DNA from: Nitrospirota bacterium
Lineage (GTDB): Bacteria; Nitrospirota; Thermodesulfovibrionia; JACRGW01; JBFLZU01
Direction: 5' to 3'
Length of the DNA: 35,241 nucleotides
NCBI GenBank assembly: GCA_040756155.1
Contig: JBFLZU010000118.1
Span: 1 to 35,241, forward strand
This document shows positions 15,341 through 25,016 of the stretch, one piece after another (positions within the stretch are counted from its first letter, which is position 1; each line of letters opens with the position of its first letter). The notes below the pieces were generated by a model that worked only from the letters and a program-made list of their open reading frames with translations, was not told the origin of the DNA and ran no database searches. The position numbers and the translations under genes are program-made.

Positions 15341-17047
15341 CTACATCTTCTCAGGTGCTGATACACCGAGTATTGTCAATGCGTTCCTGAGCGTGATGCC
15401 ACACGCATTTATAAGATAAAGCCTTGCATAGGTCAACTCCTGGTCTTCAGAAATAATCCGATATTTATTATAATAACTATGAAGATAAGATGCAAGTTCA
15501 TGAAGATAGGATGTAAGCCTGTGAGGCTCAAGGGCAATAACAGCCCCTTCAAGAATAAGTGGATAGAAACAGATAAGCCTGAGGATATCTATCTCTTCAG
15601 GAATATCAAGTCTTGTAAGATTTACCTTATTTATCTCAGGGGGGATGGCGCCTTTCTCTTTAGCGTGTCTGAAGACGCTCGATATCCTCGCATGGGCATA
15701 CTGAACATAATAAACCGGATTTTCTTCTGATTGTTTCTTAGCAATCTCCAGATCAAATTCAAGATGACTATCAGGACGCCTTGTAAGAAATATAAATCTT
15801 GTAGCATCAACACCTACCTCCTCTACAACCTCCCTGAGGGTTATAAATTCTCCTGTCCTTGTTGACATCGCCACTGGTTTTCCACCCCTAAGCAATGTCA
15901 CAAGCTGTACAAGGAGTATCTTTAACGGTTCAGGGTCATAGCCCAGTATCTTTACCATCGCCTTCATTCTCGGGACATAGCCGTGATGATCAGCACCCCA
16001 TACATCAATTATCTTTTTGAATCCCCTCTCGAATTTATTCTTATGGTATGCAATATCAGAAGCAAAATATGTTTTCTCTCCACCTCTACGGACGACTACC
16101 CTGTCTTTATCGTCACCGAAGTCTACTGATCTCAGCCAGAGGGCGCCATCCTCTTCATATATATGTCCATCTTGCTGCAATTCCTTTATAATCTTATCAA
16201 CCTCTCCATTTCTGTAAAGGTCACTCTCAGAAAACCACTTATCAAACTTCACACGAAATAGGCTTAAATCATTCTTTATTCCATCGAGTATCTCTCCTGC
16301 TGTATACTCTGAAAAGAATGCGATGCATTCTTCTTCAGAAACCTTCGTCAAAGAGTATTTATCGCTGTAGTTCGAGAAGAGATGTCTTGCAATTTCTCTG
16401 ATATAAGCTCCTGCATATGGGCTCTCTCTGCCTTGTAGGCGATGATAAGATGACTCATCTATCAAGCCATTTTCTTTAAGTATCTCCTGATACCTAAGAT
16501 ATGTAGAGACGCCGAGATTCTTCATCTGTGTCCCTGTATCATTTATATAGTACTCACGATGGACATCGTATCCTGCCACCACTGACAGAAGATTCGCAAT
16601 CGCATCCCCGACAGCTGCACCCCTCCCATGCCCAATATGTAAAGGTCCTGTCGGATTGGCGCTTACGAACTCTACCTGAACCTTTAAACCCATTCCTGTA
16701 TCAATCCTCCCATAATCACTACCCTTTTCAACAATATCCCTCAGGGTCTCATACCAGTAGGACTTTTTAAACCTGAAGTTTATAAATCCTGGACCAGCGA
16801 TATCTACGCTTTCGATAGCGTCACTGCATTCTATCGCTCTGAGAAGACTTTCTGCGATCTTTTTTGAATTACTTTTAGTCATCGAGGCTATTGTCATCGC
16901 TACAGTAGTTGCAAGGTCTCCGAATCGGTTATCTCGTGGTATCTCTATGGTTATCTGTGGGGTATCTTTAAGGCTCAGCGTGCCATCTGCTCTCGCCTTC
17001 TCGATGGCATTTTCGATGAGTTTTGTTACAATATCTTTAATTCTCAC
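15341..17047 (-). CDS. argS: Arginyl-tRNA synthetase
   Basis: 568 residues, class I. An N-terminal Add-1 domain precedes the HIGH motif (VSANPTGPLHIGHGRGAAVGD, His137-His140). The KMSK-like loop reads KPVAMSTRTGEF, as is usual for this enzyme, which often lacks the second Lys. The C-terminal anticodon-binding helical domain ends NALTILGVSAPEKM. It charges tRNA-Arg and needs the tRNA to activate arginine. It lies about 140 bases after ahcY on the same strand, separated by a structured palindromic element. Its stop is about 100 bases before the start of the citrate-module operon, which has its own promoter. Confidence 0.97.
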   Translation of the reverse strand: MRIKDIVTKLIENAIEKARADGTLSLKDTPQITIEIPRDNRFGDLATTVAMTIASMTKSNSKKIAESLLRAIECSDAIESVDIAGPGFINFRFKKSYWYETLRDIVEKGSDYGRIDTGMGLKVQVEFVSANPTGPLHIGHGRGAAVGDAIANLLSVVAGYDVHREYYINDTGTQMKNLGVSTYLRYQEILKENGLIDESSYHRLQGRESPYAGAYIREIARHLFSNYSDKYSLTKVSEEECIAFFSEYTAGEILDGIKNDLSLFRVKFDKWFSESDLYRNGEVDKIIKELQQDGHIYEEDGALWLRSVDFGDDKDRVVVRRGGEKTYFASDIAYHKNKFERGFKKIIDVWGADHHGYVPRMKAMVKILGYDPEPLKILLVQLVTLLRGGKPVAMSTRTGEFITLREVVEEVGVDATRFIFLTRRPDSHLEFDLEIAKKQSEENPVYYVQYAHARISSVFRHAKEKGAIPPEINKVNLTRLDIPEEIDILRLICFYPLILEGAVIALEPHRLTSYLHELASYLHSYYNKYRIISEDQELTYARLYLINACGITLRNALTILGVSAPEKM

Positions 17048-17061
17048 TTTTTACTATCTTT

Positions 17062-17187
17062 ACCACCACACCAGAAAGCCCTGTCTGCAAAGACAGGGAT
17101 GAATGGCCTGAATTCCTCGCAAAGCGAGTAACAGGGAAAGCCACCCCTGCACCAAAATCTTTGGTGTGAGGGTAAAGGTGTGGTGGT
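17062..17187. repeat. 126-bp structured element with terminal inverted repeats and three inner hairpins
   Basis: The ends ACCACCACACC (17062-17072) and GGTGTGGTGGT (17177-17187) are exact inverted repeats. Inside are CCCTGTCT-GCAA-AGACAGGG (17079-17098, a GNRA tetraloop), CTCGC-AAA-GCGAG (17116-17128) and CACCAAA-ATC-TTTGGTG (17150-17166). The right end touches the ahcY stop codon. It fills the ahcY-argS gap. It could be a miniature non-autonomous mobile element (the first hairpin followed by ATGAATGG recalls ends of IS200/IS605-type elements) or a structured RNA. No transposase is present. Confidence 0.75.
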
Positions 17188-18444
<1,257 letters not shown>

Positions 18445-18460
18445 TTACCCCCCTGATTTT

Positions 18461-18526
18461 GGTAGACAACGAGGTTTACCTCGTTGATTTAGGCAGAATC
18501 AACGGACATAAAGTCCGTTGTCTACC
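18461..18526 (+). repeat. Double-hairpin palindrome family B, copy 2 (66 bp)
   Basis: GGTAGACAACG at 18461-18471 and CGTTGTCTACC at 18516-18526 are inverted repeats. Inner hairpins are AACGAGG/CCTCGTT and AACGGAC/GTCCGTT. Almost the same sequence and the same plus-strand orientation as the copy at 7093-7159; differences are mainly in the left loop and the central spacer (AGGCAG). It starts six bases beyond the metK stop and ends shortly before the ahcY ribosome-binding site. Confidence 0.85.
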
Positions 18527-18531
18527 GAGAA

Positions 18532-19683
18532 TTATACCCCCGCAGCCTTCTTCAGAGTTTCTACCAGATCTGTTTTTTCCCATGTAAATTCTGGCTCATT
18601 TCTTCCAAAGTGTCCGTAGGCAGCTGTCTTCTTGAATATAGGTCTCCTCAGATCGAGTTTTATTATGATTCCTTTGGGGGTCATATCAAAATAATCCCTG
18701 ATTATTTTTGTTAGCTCTTTTGCTGGTATCTTTCCTGTGCCGAATGTATCAACGAGGACAGAGACAGGCTCGGGAACACCTATGGCATATGCAAGCTGTA
18801 TCTCGCATTTCTCTGCAATTCCTGATGCAACTATATTTTTTGCTATGTAACGTGCCATGTAGGAAGCAGATCTGTCGACCTTTGATGGATCCTTTCCCGA
18901 AAAACATCCACCACCGTGGCTACCAACACCACCATAGCTGTCTACAATAATCTTTCTCCCCGTGAGACCTGTATCACCCATTGGTCCACCAATCACGAAA
19001 CGACCAGTTGGATTTACATGATAGGTGACATATTCTTCATCAAGTAAATGTGGTGGCATAACAGGTTTTATTACTTTCTCGATGATATCTTCCCTTAGCT
19101 CTTTCAGTGTTATATCAGGGCTATGTTGTGCAGATACAACGACAGCATCTACCCTGAATGGTTTTCCATCTCTGTATTCCACAGTAACCTGTGATTTTCC
19201 ATCAGGTCTCAGATAACCGAGTATATCTTTTTTCCTCACCTCTGCAAGCCTTCTGACAAGTTTGTGTGCAAGCATAATCGTAAGGGGCATCAGCTCCTCT
19301 GTCTCATTACATGCATAGCCAAACATTAACCCCTGATCCCCTGCACCTCCGATGTCCACACCTAGTGCTATATCAGATGACTGCTCATGAATAGATGTTA
19401 TAACGGCGCATGTCTCATAATCAAAACCATACTTCGCTCTTGTATAACCTATGTCCCTTATAATCTCTCTCACTATATCAGGAATATGCACATAGCAGGT
19501 TGTTGTAATCTCACCAGCAACAAAGGCAAGTCCGGTGGTCACCATTGTTTCACACGCAACCCTTGCCGCAGGGTCCTGTGCAAGCATGGCATCGAGTATA
19601 CCATCTGAGATCTGGTCGGCTATCTTGTCGGGATGTCCTTCAGTAACCGACTCCGAAGTAAAAAAATAATCAGCCTTTTCCAT
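18532..19683 (-). CDS. metK: S-adenosylmethionine synthetase
   Basis: 383 residues, full length. [21 protein letters not shown] at the start includes the methionine and ATP-binding GHPDK (16-20). [12 protein letters not shown] is the family signature near 113-124. [17 protein letters not shown] and [16 protein letters not shown] follow. It makes AdoMet from ATP and methionine. AAAGGAGAG precedes the ATG at good spacing. The leader between metK and ntrX is only about 100 bases. A TTGACA box lies at 19750-19745 on this strand, but no convincing -10 at normal spacing, and a short AGACT/AGTCT hairpin is near 19712. I see no SAM riboswitch core there. Confidence 0.97.
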   Translation of the reverse strand: MEKADYFFTSESVTEGHPDKIADQISDGILDAMLAQDPAARVACETMVTTGLAFVAGEITTTCYVHIPDIVREIIRDIGYTRAKYGFDYETCAVITSIHEQSSDIALGVDIGGAGDQGLMFGYACNETEELMPLTIMLAHKLVRRLAEVRKKDILGYLRPDGKSQVTVEYRDGKPFRVDAVVVSAQHSPDITLKELREDIIEKVIKPVMPPHLLDEEYVTYHVNPTGRFVIGGPMGDTGLTGRKIIVDSYGGVGSHGGGCFSGKDPSKVDRSASYMARYIAKNIVASGIAEKCEIQLAYAIGVPEPVSVLVDTFGTGKIPAKELTKIIRDYFDMTPKGIIIKLDLRRPIFKKTAAYGHFGRNEPEFTWEKTDLVETLKKAAGV

Positions 19684-19784
19684 TACTTCTCTCCTTTCGG
19701 TATATAAATTTTAGACTACTAAGTCTGCATTTCTATGACATTTTTGTCAAGGATAAATTTATGGTCTCTATTGGGGCTACTTCC

Positions 19785-21146
19785 CTATGGCAGGGTAATG
19801 CCTAATGCCTTGATCTTTCTATGAAGGTTACTTCGCTCTATCTCAAGGTCATCAGCGGTCTTTGTTATGTTCCAGTTGTTTTCCCTTAGTCGCTTGAGTA
19901 TAAATTCCCGTTCAAATGAAGCCCTCGCCTCTCTCAGTGTATTATATTGAGAAAAAAACTCTGTCTCCGGTGCAACAACAGGCTCAGTTAATGGTGAAGG
20001 AATGTCATCAATGGTTATGATAGATGAATCGGTCATTATTACAACTCGTTCAATCATATTCCTTAGTTCCCTTACATTTCCAGGCCAATCATATGAATCC
20101 AGAACAGAAAGTGCCTTTTCGTCTATCTCCTTTGGCTTTTGTCCATACTCAGATGCAAACTCCTTAAGAAAATATCTACTGAGAAGAGATATGTCTTCTT
20201 TCCTTTCTCTTAAGGGTGGAACAACGATAGGAATTACATTAAGTCGATAATAGAGGTCTTCCCTGAAAGTTCCTTTTTTAATTTCTTCTTCAAGGTTTTT
20301 ATTGGTAGCAGTTATAACACGAACATCCACCTTGATAGTCTTACCTCCTCCGACACGCTGGAATTCCTGTTCTTGAAGCACCCGTAGCACTTTCGCCTGT
20401 GTATTTAGACTCATATCCCCTACCTCATCGAGAAATAGTGTGCCTTCATCTGCAATCTCAAATTTTCCTTTCTTGGAGGTTGTAGCCCCTGTAAATGCGC
20501 CCTTTTCATGTCCAAATAACTCACTCTCAATTAAATCGGTGGGTATCGCTGCACAATTTACCTCTATAAAGGGTTTCTCTCTCCTCCTGCTATAATTGTG
20601 TATAGCCCTTGCAACCAGCTCTTTACCAGAGCCACTTTCACCGAATATCAAAACCCTGCTATTTGAAGGACCTGCAGTCTTTATAACCTCTAAAAGCCTG
20701 CGGATCGCAGGGCTATCACCTACTATTTCGTATTTCTTTTGTATCTTGATACGGAGGTTCCTGTTTTCTTCCTCAAGCCTTTTATGTTCTATGGCATTAC
20801 TTATGGTCAAGATTACCTTATTACTATCAAAGGGCTTTTCTAAAAAATCATAAGCCCCCAGTTTAATAGCTTTCACAGCGTCTTCTATTGTCCCATGCCC
20901 TGACATCATTATTACAACAGGATTGCTGTTAAGTTCACTCATTCTTTGTAAAACCTCTAATCCATCCATCGCAGACATCCGTATATCGAGCATCATAAGA
21001 TCGGGAGTGTTTTCTCTTAATATCTTTAGCGCCTCATGCCCGCTCTCTGCTTCTAACACCCCATATCCCTCATCCTCAAGATGTCCCCTGAGCGAGTCGA
21101 GTATACTCTTTTCATCATCTACTATGAGTATATTTCCTTTAGACAT
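19785..21146 (-). CDS. ntrX: Sigma-54-dependent response regulator, NtrX-like
   Basis: 453 residues from the ATG at 21146, which overlaps the ntrY stop by eight bases. Receiver domain (about 4-120) with acidic pocket Asp10-Asp11, phosphorylation site Asp54 and Lys104 (FLEKPF). AAA+ domain with Walker A GESGSGKE at 169-176, the sigma-54-contacting GAFTGA at 216-221, Walker B TLFLDEVGD, and the arginine-finger region PPLRERKEDI. A Fis-type helix-turn-helix closes the protein (NWNITKTADDLEIERSNLHRKI). Phosphorylation by the adjacent NtrY should control sigma-54 promoters. The target genes are unknown; in related systems they concern nitrogen, redox or envelope functions. No -24/-12 promoter was identified nearby. 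Confidence 0.93.
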   Translation of the reverse strand: MSKGNILIVDDEKSILDSLRGHLEDEGYGVLEAESGHEALKILRENTPDLMMLDIRMSAMDGLEVLQRMSELNSNPVVIMMSGHGTIEDAVKAIKLGAYDFLEKPFDSNKVILTISNAIEHKRLEEENRNLRIKIQKKYEIVGDSPAIRRLLEVIKTAGPSNSRVLIFGESGSGKELVARAIHNYSRRREKPFIEVNCAAIPTDLIESELFGHEKGAFTGATTSKKGKFEIADEGTLFLDEVGDMSLNTQAKVLRVLQEQEFQRVGGGKTIKVDVRVITATNKNLEEEIKKGTFREDLYYRLNVIPIVVPPLRERKEDISLLSRYFLKEFASEYGQKPKEIDEKALSVLDSYDWPGNVRELRNMIERVVIMTDSSIITIDDIPSPLTEPVVAPETEFFSQYNTLREARASFEREFILKRLRENNWNITKTADDLEIERSNLHRKIKALGITLP

Positions 21147-23349
21147 ATGCAGGTAGTTCGATAGTAAATACCGTGCCTTTTGGTTCACGGTCACTTATCC
21201 GTATATTTCCTCCGTGATCAGTGATAATCTTATCAACAATTGCAAGACCTAAGCCTGTCCCTCCTTTCTTTTTCGAGAAATAAGGAAGAAAGAGTTTATC
21301 TTTATCTTCAGAAGGTATCCCAGAACCATCGTCTGCAATATCGATCCTGACCTTCGTCATTTCAGGGTCGTATGTTGTAGTCACCCATATATTACCTCTG
21401 TTATTCATAGCCTCAATTGCGTTTTCAAAAAGATTAAGGAATACCCTTTTTATCTGGTCTTTATCCATCTTAATCATCGGAGGAGAATTTACTGCTTCAA
21501 CAATTATATTAACATATTTATGTGCTGATCTGTAAAGTGCCACAACATCCTCGATTACCTCATTTATATGTTGTGGTACAAGCTTTGCTTCAGGCATACG
21601 CGCAAACCGCGAAAACTCATCAATAAGGGATTTAATACCATACACCTCTTTTATTATGGTTGATGTGCACTCCTCAAGCACCGCCTGGTAATCAGGTGAA
21701 CCCTCTGCATATTTCTTTTTCAGTCGCTGCGCAGAGAGTTGAATTGGGGTAAGTGGATTTTTTACCTCGTGGGCAATCCTTCGTGCCACTTCCTGCCATG
21801 CAGCAGTTCTCTGTGCCTTGATAAGTTCCGTAAGGTCATCAAAGACCACGAGCGTACCGAGTAGATTTTCCTCTTTATCCCTGAGAGTAGAGATATTTAG
21901 ATGAAGGGTCATAACTCTTTTATTAATAGATAGTGTTATCTCTGTATCTATATCTTTTCTGTATTTCCTCATCTTTTCAATTAAGGTTATAATCTTCTCA
22001 GACTCAACAAATCTAAAGAGCTCGGTGTATTCTTTATCTTGGAGGTCTTCTCCTGAGATGCCGAGGATATGTTCTGCAGCCTTGTTTATTGTTGTTATCC
22101 GTCCATCTTTATCTATGGAGATAACACCAGTGGCGATATCCTCAAGCACAGTCTCCATATAGGTAAGCGCCTGATCTAATTCAATATTGGCTTTTCTGAG
22201 GGAGAGGTTTATTTTCTCGATGTTATCATTGCCGATCTTCAAATCCTTTGTCATCTGATTAAAAGAGTCTACAAGCATCTTCAGCTCATCTTTGGCTTCT
22301 ACATCTATCTGAACATCAAGATTACCCTGAGCTACAGAATGTGTTGCCTCTGCAAGCCTTTGTATGGGAATGGTTATTCCTTTTGCTATGTAAAGTGCAA
22401 TCCATGTAGCTGAAAATATTATGAGCAGAGTAGCCAAGAGAAATACTATTATATAAGCGAATCTTATAGGTGACTTAACACTCTTGAGTTGTGTAAACTC
22501 CTCAATTGAATTCCTTATCTCAGACATCTTTGCCACAACATCTTTCGTAATAGATGTTGTAACAACTATTATCCCAGCAACCTCATTATTTTTAAGTATC
22601 GGTATAGCTGCCTTTACCATCTCTCCACCCTTTGAGGGAAATATCTCAGAGACCTTATTGCCACTCAATACATCGTTGAGGAAATCCTGTTTCGTGGTTT
22701 CAGATATATTTTTTCTGTGGGTCATCTCAACAGATTTAGCCAGCCCACTGAGCTGTGGCGAATACACCTCGATCGCTGTAACACCATATTCTTTTCTCCT
22801 GTCATTTATCCAGATGGCTAAATTTTTCTCATTTCCTTTCTTGAGAAGGTCTTGCTCTGTTATCTCATTGCTTAACCTGTATGCATAAGACAGCGTGTTA
22901 TCCTTCATATTGCGATAAAACTCCTGTGCTACATCAAGGGAATTACGTAAAGAGCCTTCTACCTGAGTACTAAACCAATGTTCGATTATATTTGTAAACA
23001 ACCCTGTAGCAAGAATAAAGAGTAGTGTCGACGGTATCAGAGAAAGACCAACAAATGCAACAACCAATTTTATGCGGAATTTTGAACCAGGAATCTTCTG
23101 CCTTCTTTCAAAATAGAGTTTTATCAGGTTGCGTCCTACAAGGAGAATAATAACCATAAGAAGGATCAGATTTATGTTCACAAGTGCAAGAAAAATAATG
23201 TTGTTCAGAAGGTAATCGCTTCGTATTCCGATATATTTTATTTCAACAGCGATAGCTATTAAACCACCAATCAAAAGCAACAGGAATATTACGAGACTCC
23301 TCTTCCCCTTGCGTGTTTCTTTATCTTTCTCTTTGCCACGATCTATCAT
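21139..23349 (-). CDS. ntrY: Membrane sensor histidine kinase, NtrY-like
   Basis: 736 residues. Three N-terminal hydrophobic segments (about 18-36, 49-71 and 95-118), an extracytoplasmic sensor region (about 125-295) and a fourth transmembrane helix (about 297-322) lead to a HAMP domain (323-375), a PAS domain (400-505) and the kinase core. The H-box is RRIAHEVKNPLTPIQLSAQR with phospho-His at about 527. The N-box is NLFENAIEAM, and G-boxes DDGSGIP and GGTGLGLAIV follow. This matches NtrY. The ligand is unknown. No good Shine-Dalgarno sequence is visible at the ATG. It sits between DUF4390 and ntrX, an arrangement also seen in Betaproteobacteria. Confidence 0.93.
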   Translation of the reverse strand: MIDRGKEKDKETRKGKRSLVIFLLLLIGGLIAIAVEIKYIGIRSDYLLNNIIFLALVNINLILLMVIILLVGRNLIKLYFERRQKIPGSKFRIKLVVAFVGLSLIPSTLLFILATGLFTNIIEHWFSTQVEGSLRNSLDVAQEFYRNMKDNTLSYAYRLSNEITEQDLLKKGNEKNLAIWINDRRKEYGVTAIEVYSPQLSGLAKSVEMTHRKNISETTKQDFLNDVLSGNKVSEIFPSKGGEMVKAAIPILKNNEVAGIIVVTTSITKDVVAKMSEIRNSIEEFTQLKSVKSPIRFAYIIVFLLATLLIIFSATWIALYIAKGITIPIQRLAEATHSVAQGNLDVQIDVEAKDELKMLVDSFNQMTKDLKIGNDNIEKINLSLRKANIELDQALTYMETVLEDIATGVISIDKDGRITTINKAAEHILGISGEDLQDKEYTELFRFVESEKIITLIEKMRKYRKDIDTEITLSINKRVMTLHLNISTLRDKEENLLGTLVVFDDLTELIKAQRTAAWQEVARRIAHEVKNPLTPIQLSAQRLKKKYAEGSPDYQAVLEECTSTIIKEVYGIKSLIDEFSRFARMPEAKLVPQHINEVIEDVVALYRSAHKYVNIIVEAVNSPPMIKMDKDQIKRVFLNLFENAIEAMNNRGNIWVTTTYDPEMTKVRIDIADDGSGIPSEDKDKLFLPYFSKKKGGTGLGLAIVDKIITDHGGNIRISDREPKGTVFTIELPAYV

Positions 23350-23385
23350 ATCTACTATCTCAGAATTACTACCCTCTTACGAACA

Positions 23386-23416
23386 CCCCAAAAAATCTTT
23401 GGATTTTCGGATTCCC
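23386..23416 (+). repeat. Hairpin repeat family A, copy 2
   Basis: CCCCAAAAAATC, loop TTTG, GATTTTCGG, then ATTCCC. An imperfect version of the hairpin at 5331-5360, in the same orientation, with the same trailing C-rich part. It lies in the DUF4390-ntrY gap immediately beyond the DUF4390 stop and might act as an intercistronic stem-loop; no U-run is present for termination. Confidence 0.6.
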
Positions 23417-23417
23417 T

Positions 23418-23987
23418 TTACTTACTCCTCTTAATGGTAAAGAATTGCGATTTCTTCCATTCAGTCTTAAAGTCAGAAGTTGGAACAAAGAAAAGCACAT
23501 ATTCAAGAAGTGGGTGGAGTTTTCTGAATTTCGACTCTGCCATAACACGAACAAAATATAAACTATCAGGTTGTAGCACTGAAGTATCGAGCACTTTAAT
23601 ACGGTCTACAACTGTAACCCATTTCTTCATATCATCAAAGCTGGAAAACATCCTCTCACTAAGATAGAGACCATCATAGGATGTGATACGATAATCCTTT
23701 TTAATCATATCGTATTTTATAGTTCTCTGTATGGTTTTAGATGCTATGAATTCATCCGGCCAGTATCTCCAAACCCTGAACACATCTATATGGAATGTGA
23801 TCTCTTTTTCAATGCCATTATGGATAGCATCAATGAATTCTTTACTAAAACCGCTGAGGGAAGCAGAGACAATCATATTATTGGTATTTGTTGTAACAGT
23901 GACATTAGAGATGCTGCTGGCATTAGCCCATGTGTTGTAACCTGTAAAGATGGCGAGGAATATAAAAAGCACCACAGCTTTCTTCAT
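23418..23987 (-). CDS. Exported DUF4390 family protein
   Basis: 189 residues with a clear signal peptide (MKKAVVLFIFLAIFTGYNTW, cleavage likely after WANA). The mature part is beta-rich: VTVTTNTNNMIVSASLSGFSKEFIDAI, then EITFHIDVFRVWRYWPDEFIASKTIQRTIKYD, ending EWKKSQFFTIKRSK. This pattern and its place before ntrY-ntrX fit DUF4390, a family of unknown function found next to NtrY in several phyla. It may be an extracytoplasmic partner of the NtrY sensor, but this is inference. GAGGT precedes the ATG. It has a promoter candidate and heads the DUF4390-ntrY-ntrX operon, with a hairpin repeat in the gap after it. Confidence 0.8.
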   Translation of the reverse strand: MKKAVVLFIFLAIFTGYNTWANASSISNVTVTTNTNNMIVSASLSGFSKEFIDAIHNGIEKEITFHIDVFRVWRYWPDEFIASKTIQRTIKYDMIKKDYRITSYDGLYLSERMFSSFDDMKKWVTVVDRIKVLDTSVLQPDSLYFVRVMAESKFRKLHPLLEYVLFFVPTSDFKTEWKKSQFFTIKRSK

Positions 23988-23995
23988 ACCTCAAA

Positions 23996-24022
23996 AATAT
24001 AATATATACAGCGAATTGTCAA
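23996..24022 (-). promoter_or_regulatory. Promoter candidate for DUF4390-ntrY-ntrX
   Basis: On the minus strand TTGACA at 24022-24017, then TATATT at 24001-23996 (15-base spacer) or TATTTT at 23999-23994 (17-base spacer). It is back to back with the PAP2 promoter. Confidence 0.55.
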
Positions 24023-24046
24023 GGACTAAGGAGACCTTTAAAGTGC

Positions 24047-24076
24047 TTGAAATTTATCTAAACAGCCTCTTATAAT
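24047..24076 (+). promoter_or_regulatory. Promoter for PAP2 gene, placed for a leaderless transcript
   Basis: TTGAAA at 24047-24052 and a perfect TATAAT at 24071-24076, with an 18-base spacer. Six bases separate the -10 box from the ATG at 24083, so transcription should begin at about the start codon itself. Confidence 0.65.
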
Positions 24077-24082
24077 TACCAC

Positions 24083-24964
24083 ATGGGGGCTTATTCCATA
24101 AAACCAGTTGACATACTCACCTTAATATTTCTCAGCTTTTTAATGACCACTACTGTTATCTTTGCCGAAAATATACCTGGATGGAGGCTGTTGATGTTTA
24201 TATATCTCATGCTCTCAATTATACTTATTTCGCTTATATATTTCAGAGGTAGAAATCCTGCACTTACCTTTGAGATTATACATGACATCCTTTTCCCTGT
24301 AATAGTTGTACTCCTGATATTTGATAGTCTCGGTGGGATTGTTCACTATATTAATCCACGAGATATAGACCCTATACTTATAAAAATAGACTATTCCATC
24401 TTCGGGGTACACCCCACTGTATGGCTCGAAAGGCTCTCGACACCATTGCTGACAGACATATTACACATATCATACACTACATATTATTTCCTTCCTATCA
24501 TCCTCGGTATAATTCTGAAACTTAAGAAAAAACATGCTGAATTTGATCTTACAATCTTTTTGATTCTGCTCGGTTTTTATACCTCATATATTGGATACAT
24601 CCTCTTCCCAGCGCTAGGACCAAGATTTACCATAGAACACCTCCATGCATCGGAGATCACAGGCAGCGGAATTACACAATGGATTCGTCAAACCCTTGAT
24701 AGTTTAGAGGGAATAAAACGCGATGCATTTCCGAGTGGTCATACAGAGATCGTACTAATTTTGCTTTACATCGTATGGAGATTCGAAAAGTTATTATTCT
24801 ACATATATATACCACTCATTGTAATGTTGATGTTTTCTACTGTCTACTGTCGCTATCACTATGTTATAGATGTCTTAGCTGGTGGGTTACTCGCTGTTGT
24901 GTGCATATTAATTGGTCCAAAACTTTACAATCTCCTCGAATTTAACAAACAACGACGCATTTGA
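24083..24964 (+). CDS. PAP2-superfamily membrane phosphatase (Aur1/PAP2_3-like)
   Basis: 293 residues with about six hydrophobic helices. The catalytic part has AFPSGHTE (215-222) and CRYHYVIDVLAGG (256-268); the Arg-x-His-x3-Asp form is that of the Aur1/PAP2_3 branch rather than the classic SRx5Hx3D motif. Such enzymes remove or transfer phosphate on lipid phosphates at the membrane face. Standing before uppS and cdsA, it could act on undecaprenyl pyrophosphate or on a phospholipid phosphate; this is inference. There is no Shine-Dalgarno sequence, and the -10 box lies six bases before the ATG, so a leaderless mRNA is likely. Its stop overlaps the -35 box of the next promoter. Confidence 0.85.
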   Translation: MGAYSIKPVDILTLIFLSFLMTTTVIFAENIPGWRLLMFIYLMLSIILISLIYFRGRNPALTFEIIHDILFPVIVVLLIFDSLGGIVHYINPRDIDPILIKIDYSIFGVHPTVWLERLSTPLLTDILHISYTTYYFLPIILGIILKLKKKHAEFDLTIFLILLGFYTSYIGYILFPALGPRFTIEHLHASEITGSGITQWIRQTLDSLEGIKRDAFPSGHTEIVLILLYIVWRFEKLLFYIYIPLIVMLMFSTVYCRYHYVIDVLAGGLLAVVCILIGPKLYNLLEFNKQRRI

Positions 24965-24990
24965 CTTTTACTGCGTAAAAAAGATACACT
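24961..24990 (+). promoter_or_regulatory. Promoter candidate for the VCBS-uppS-cdsA-dxr-rseP operon
   Basis: TTGACT at 24961-24966, overlapping the PAP2 stop codon, and TACACT at 24985-24990 with an 18-base spacer (GATACA at 24983 is an alternative). GAAAGGGCG follows before the ATG. Confidence 0.5.
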
Positions 24991-25016
24991 TATTTTAAAA
25001 TAGAAAGGGCGTTTTG

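Noticed and set aside
19684-19784. Possible SAM riboswitch before metK
   Set aside because: The leader is only about 100 bases and shows just a short AGACT/AGTCT hairpin; no SAM-I core or SAM-II/III/IV-like conserved blocks are recognisable.
24837-24850. TCTACTGTCTACTG repeat resembling the spacer at 4518-4532
   Set aside because: Inside the PAP2 gene it codes for the conserved STVYC residues before the catalytic RYH, so the match is most likely chance.
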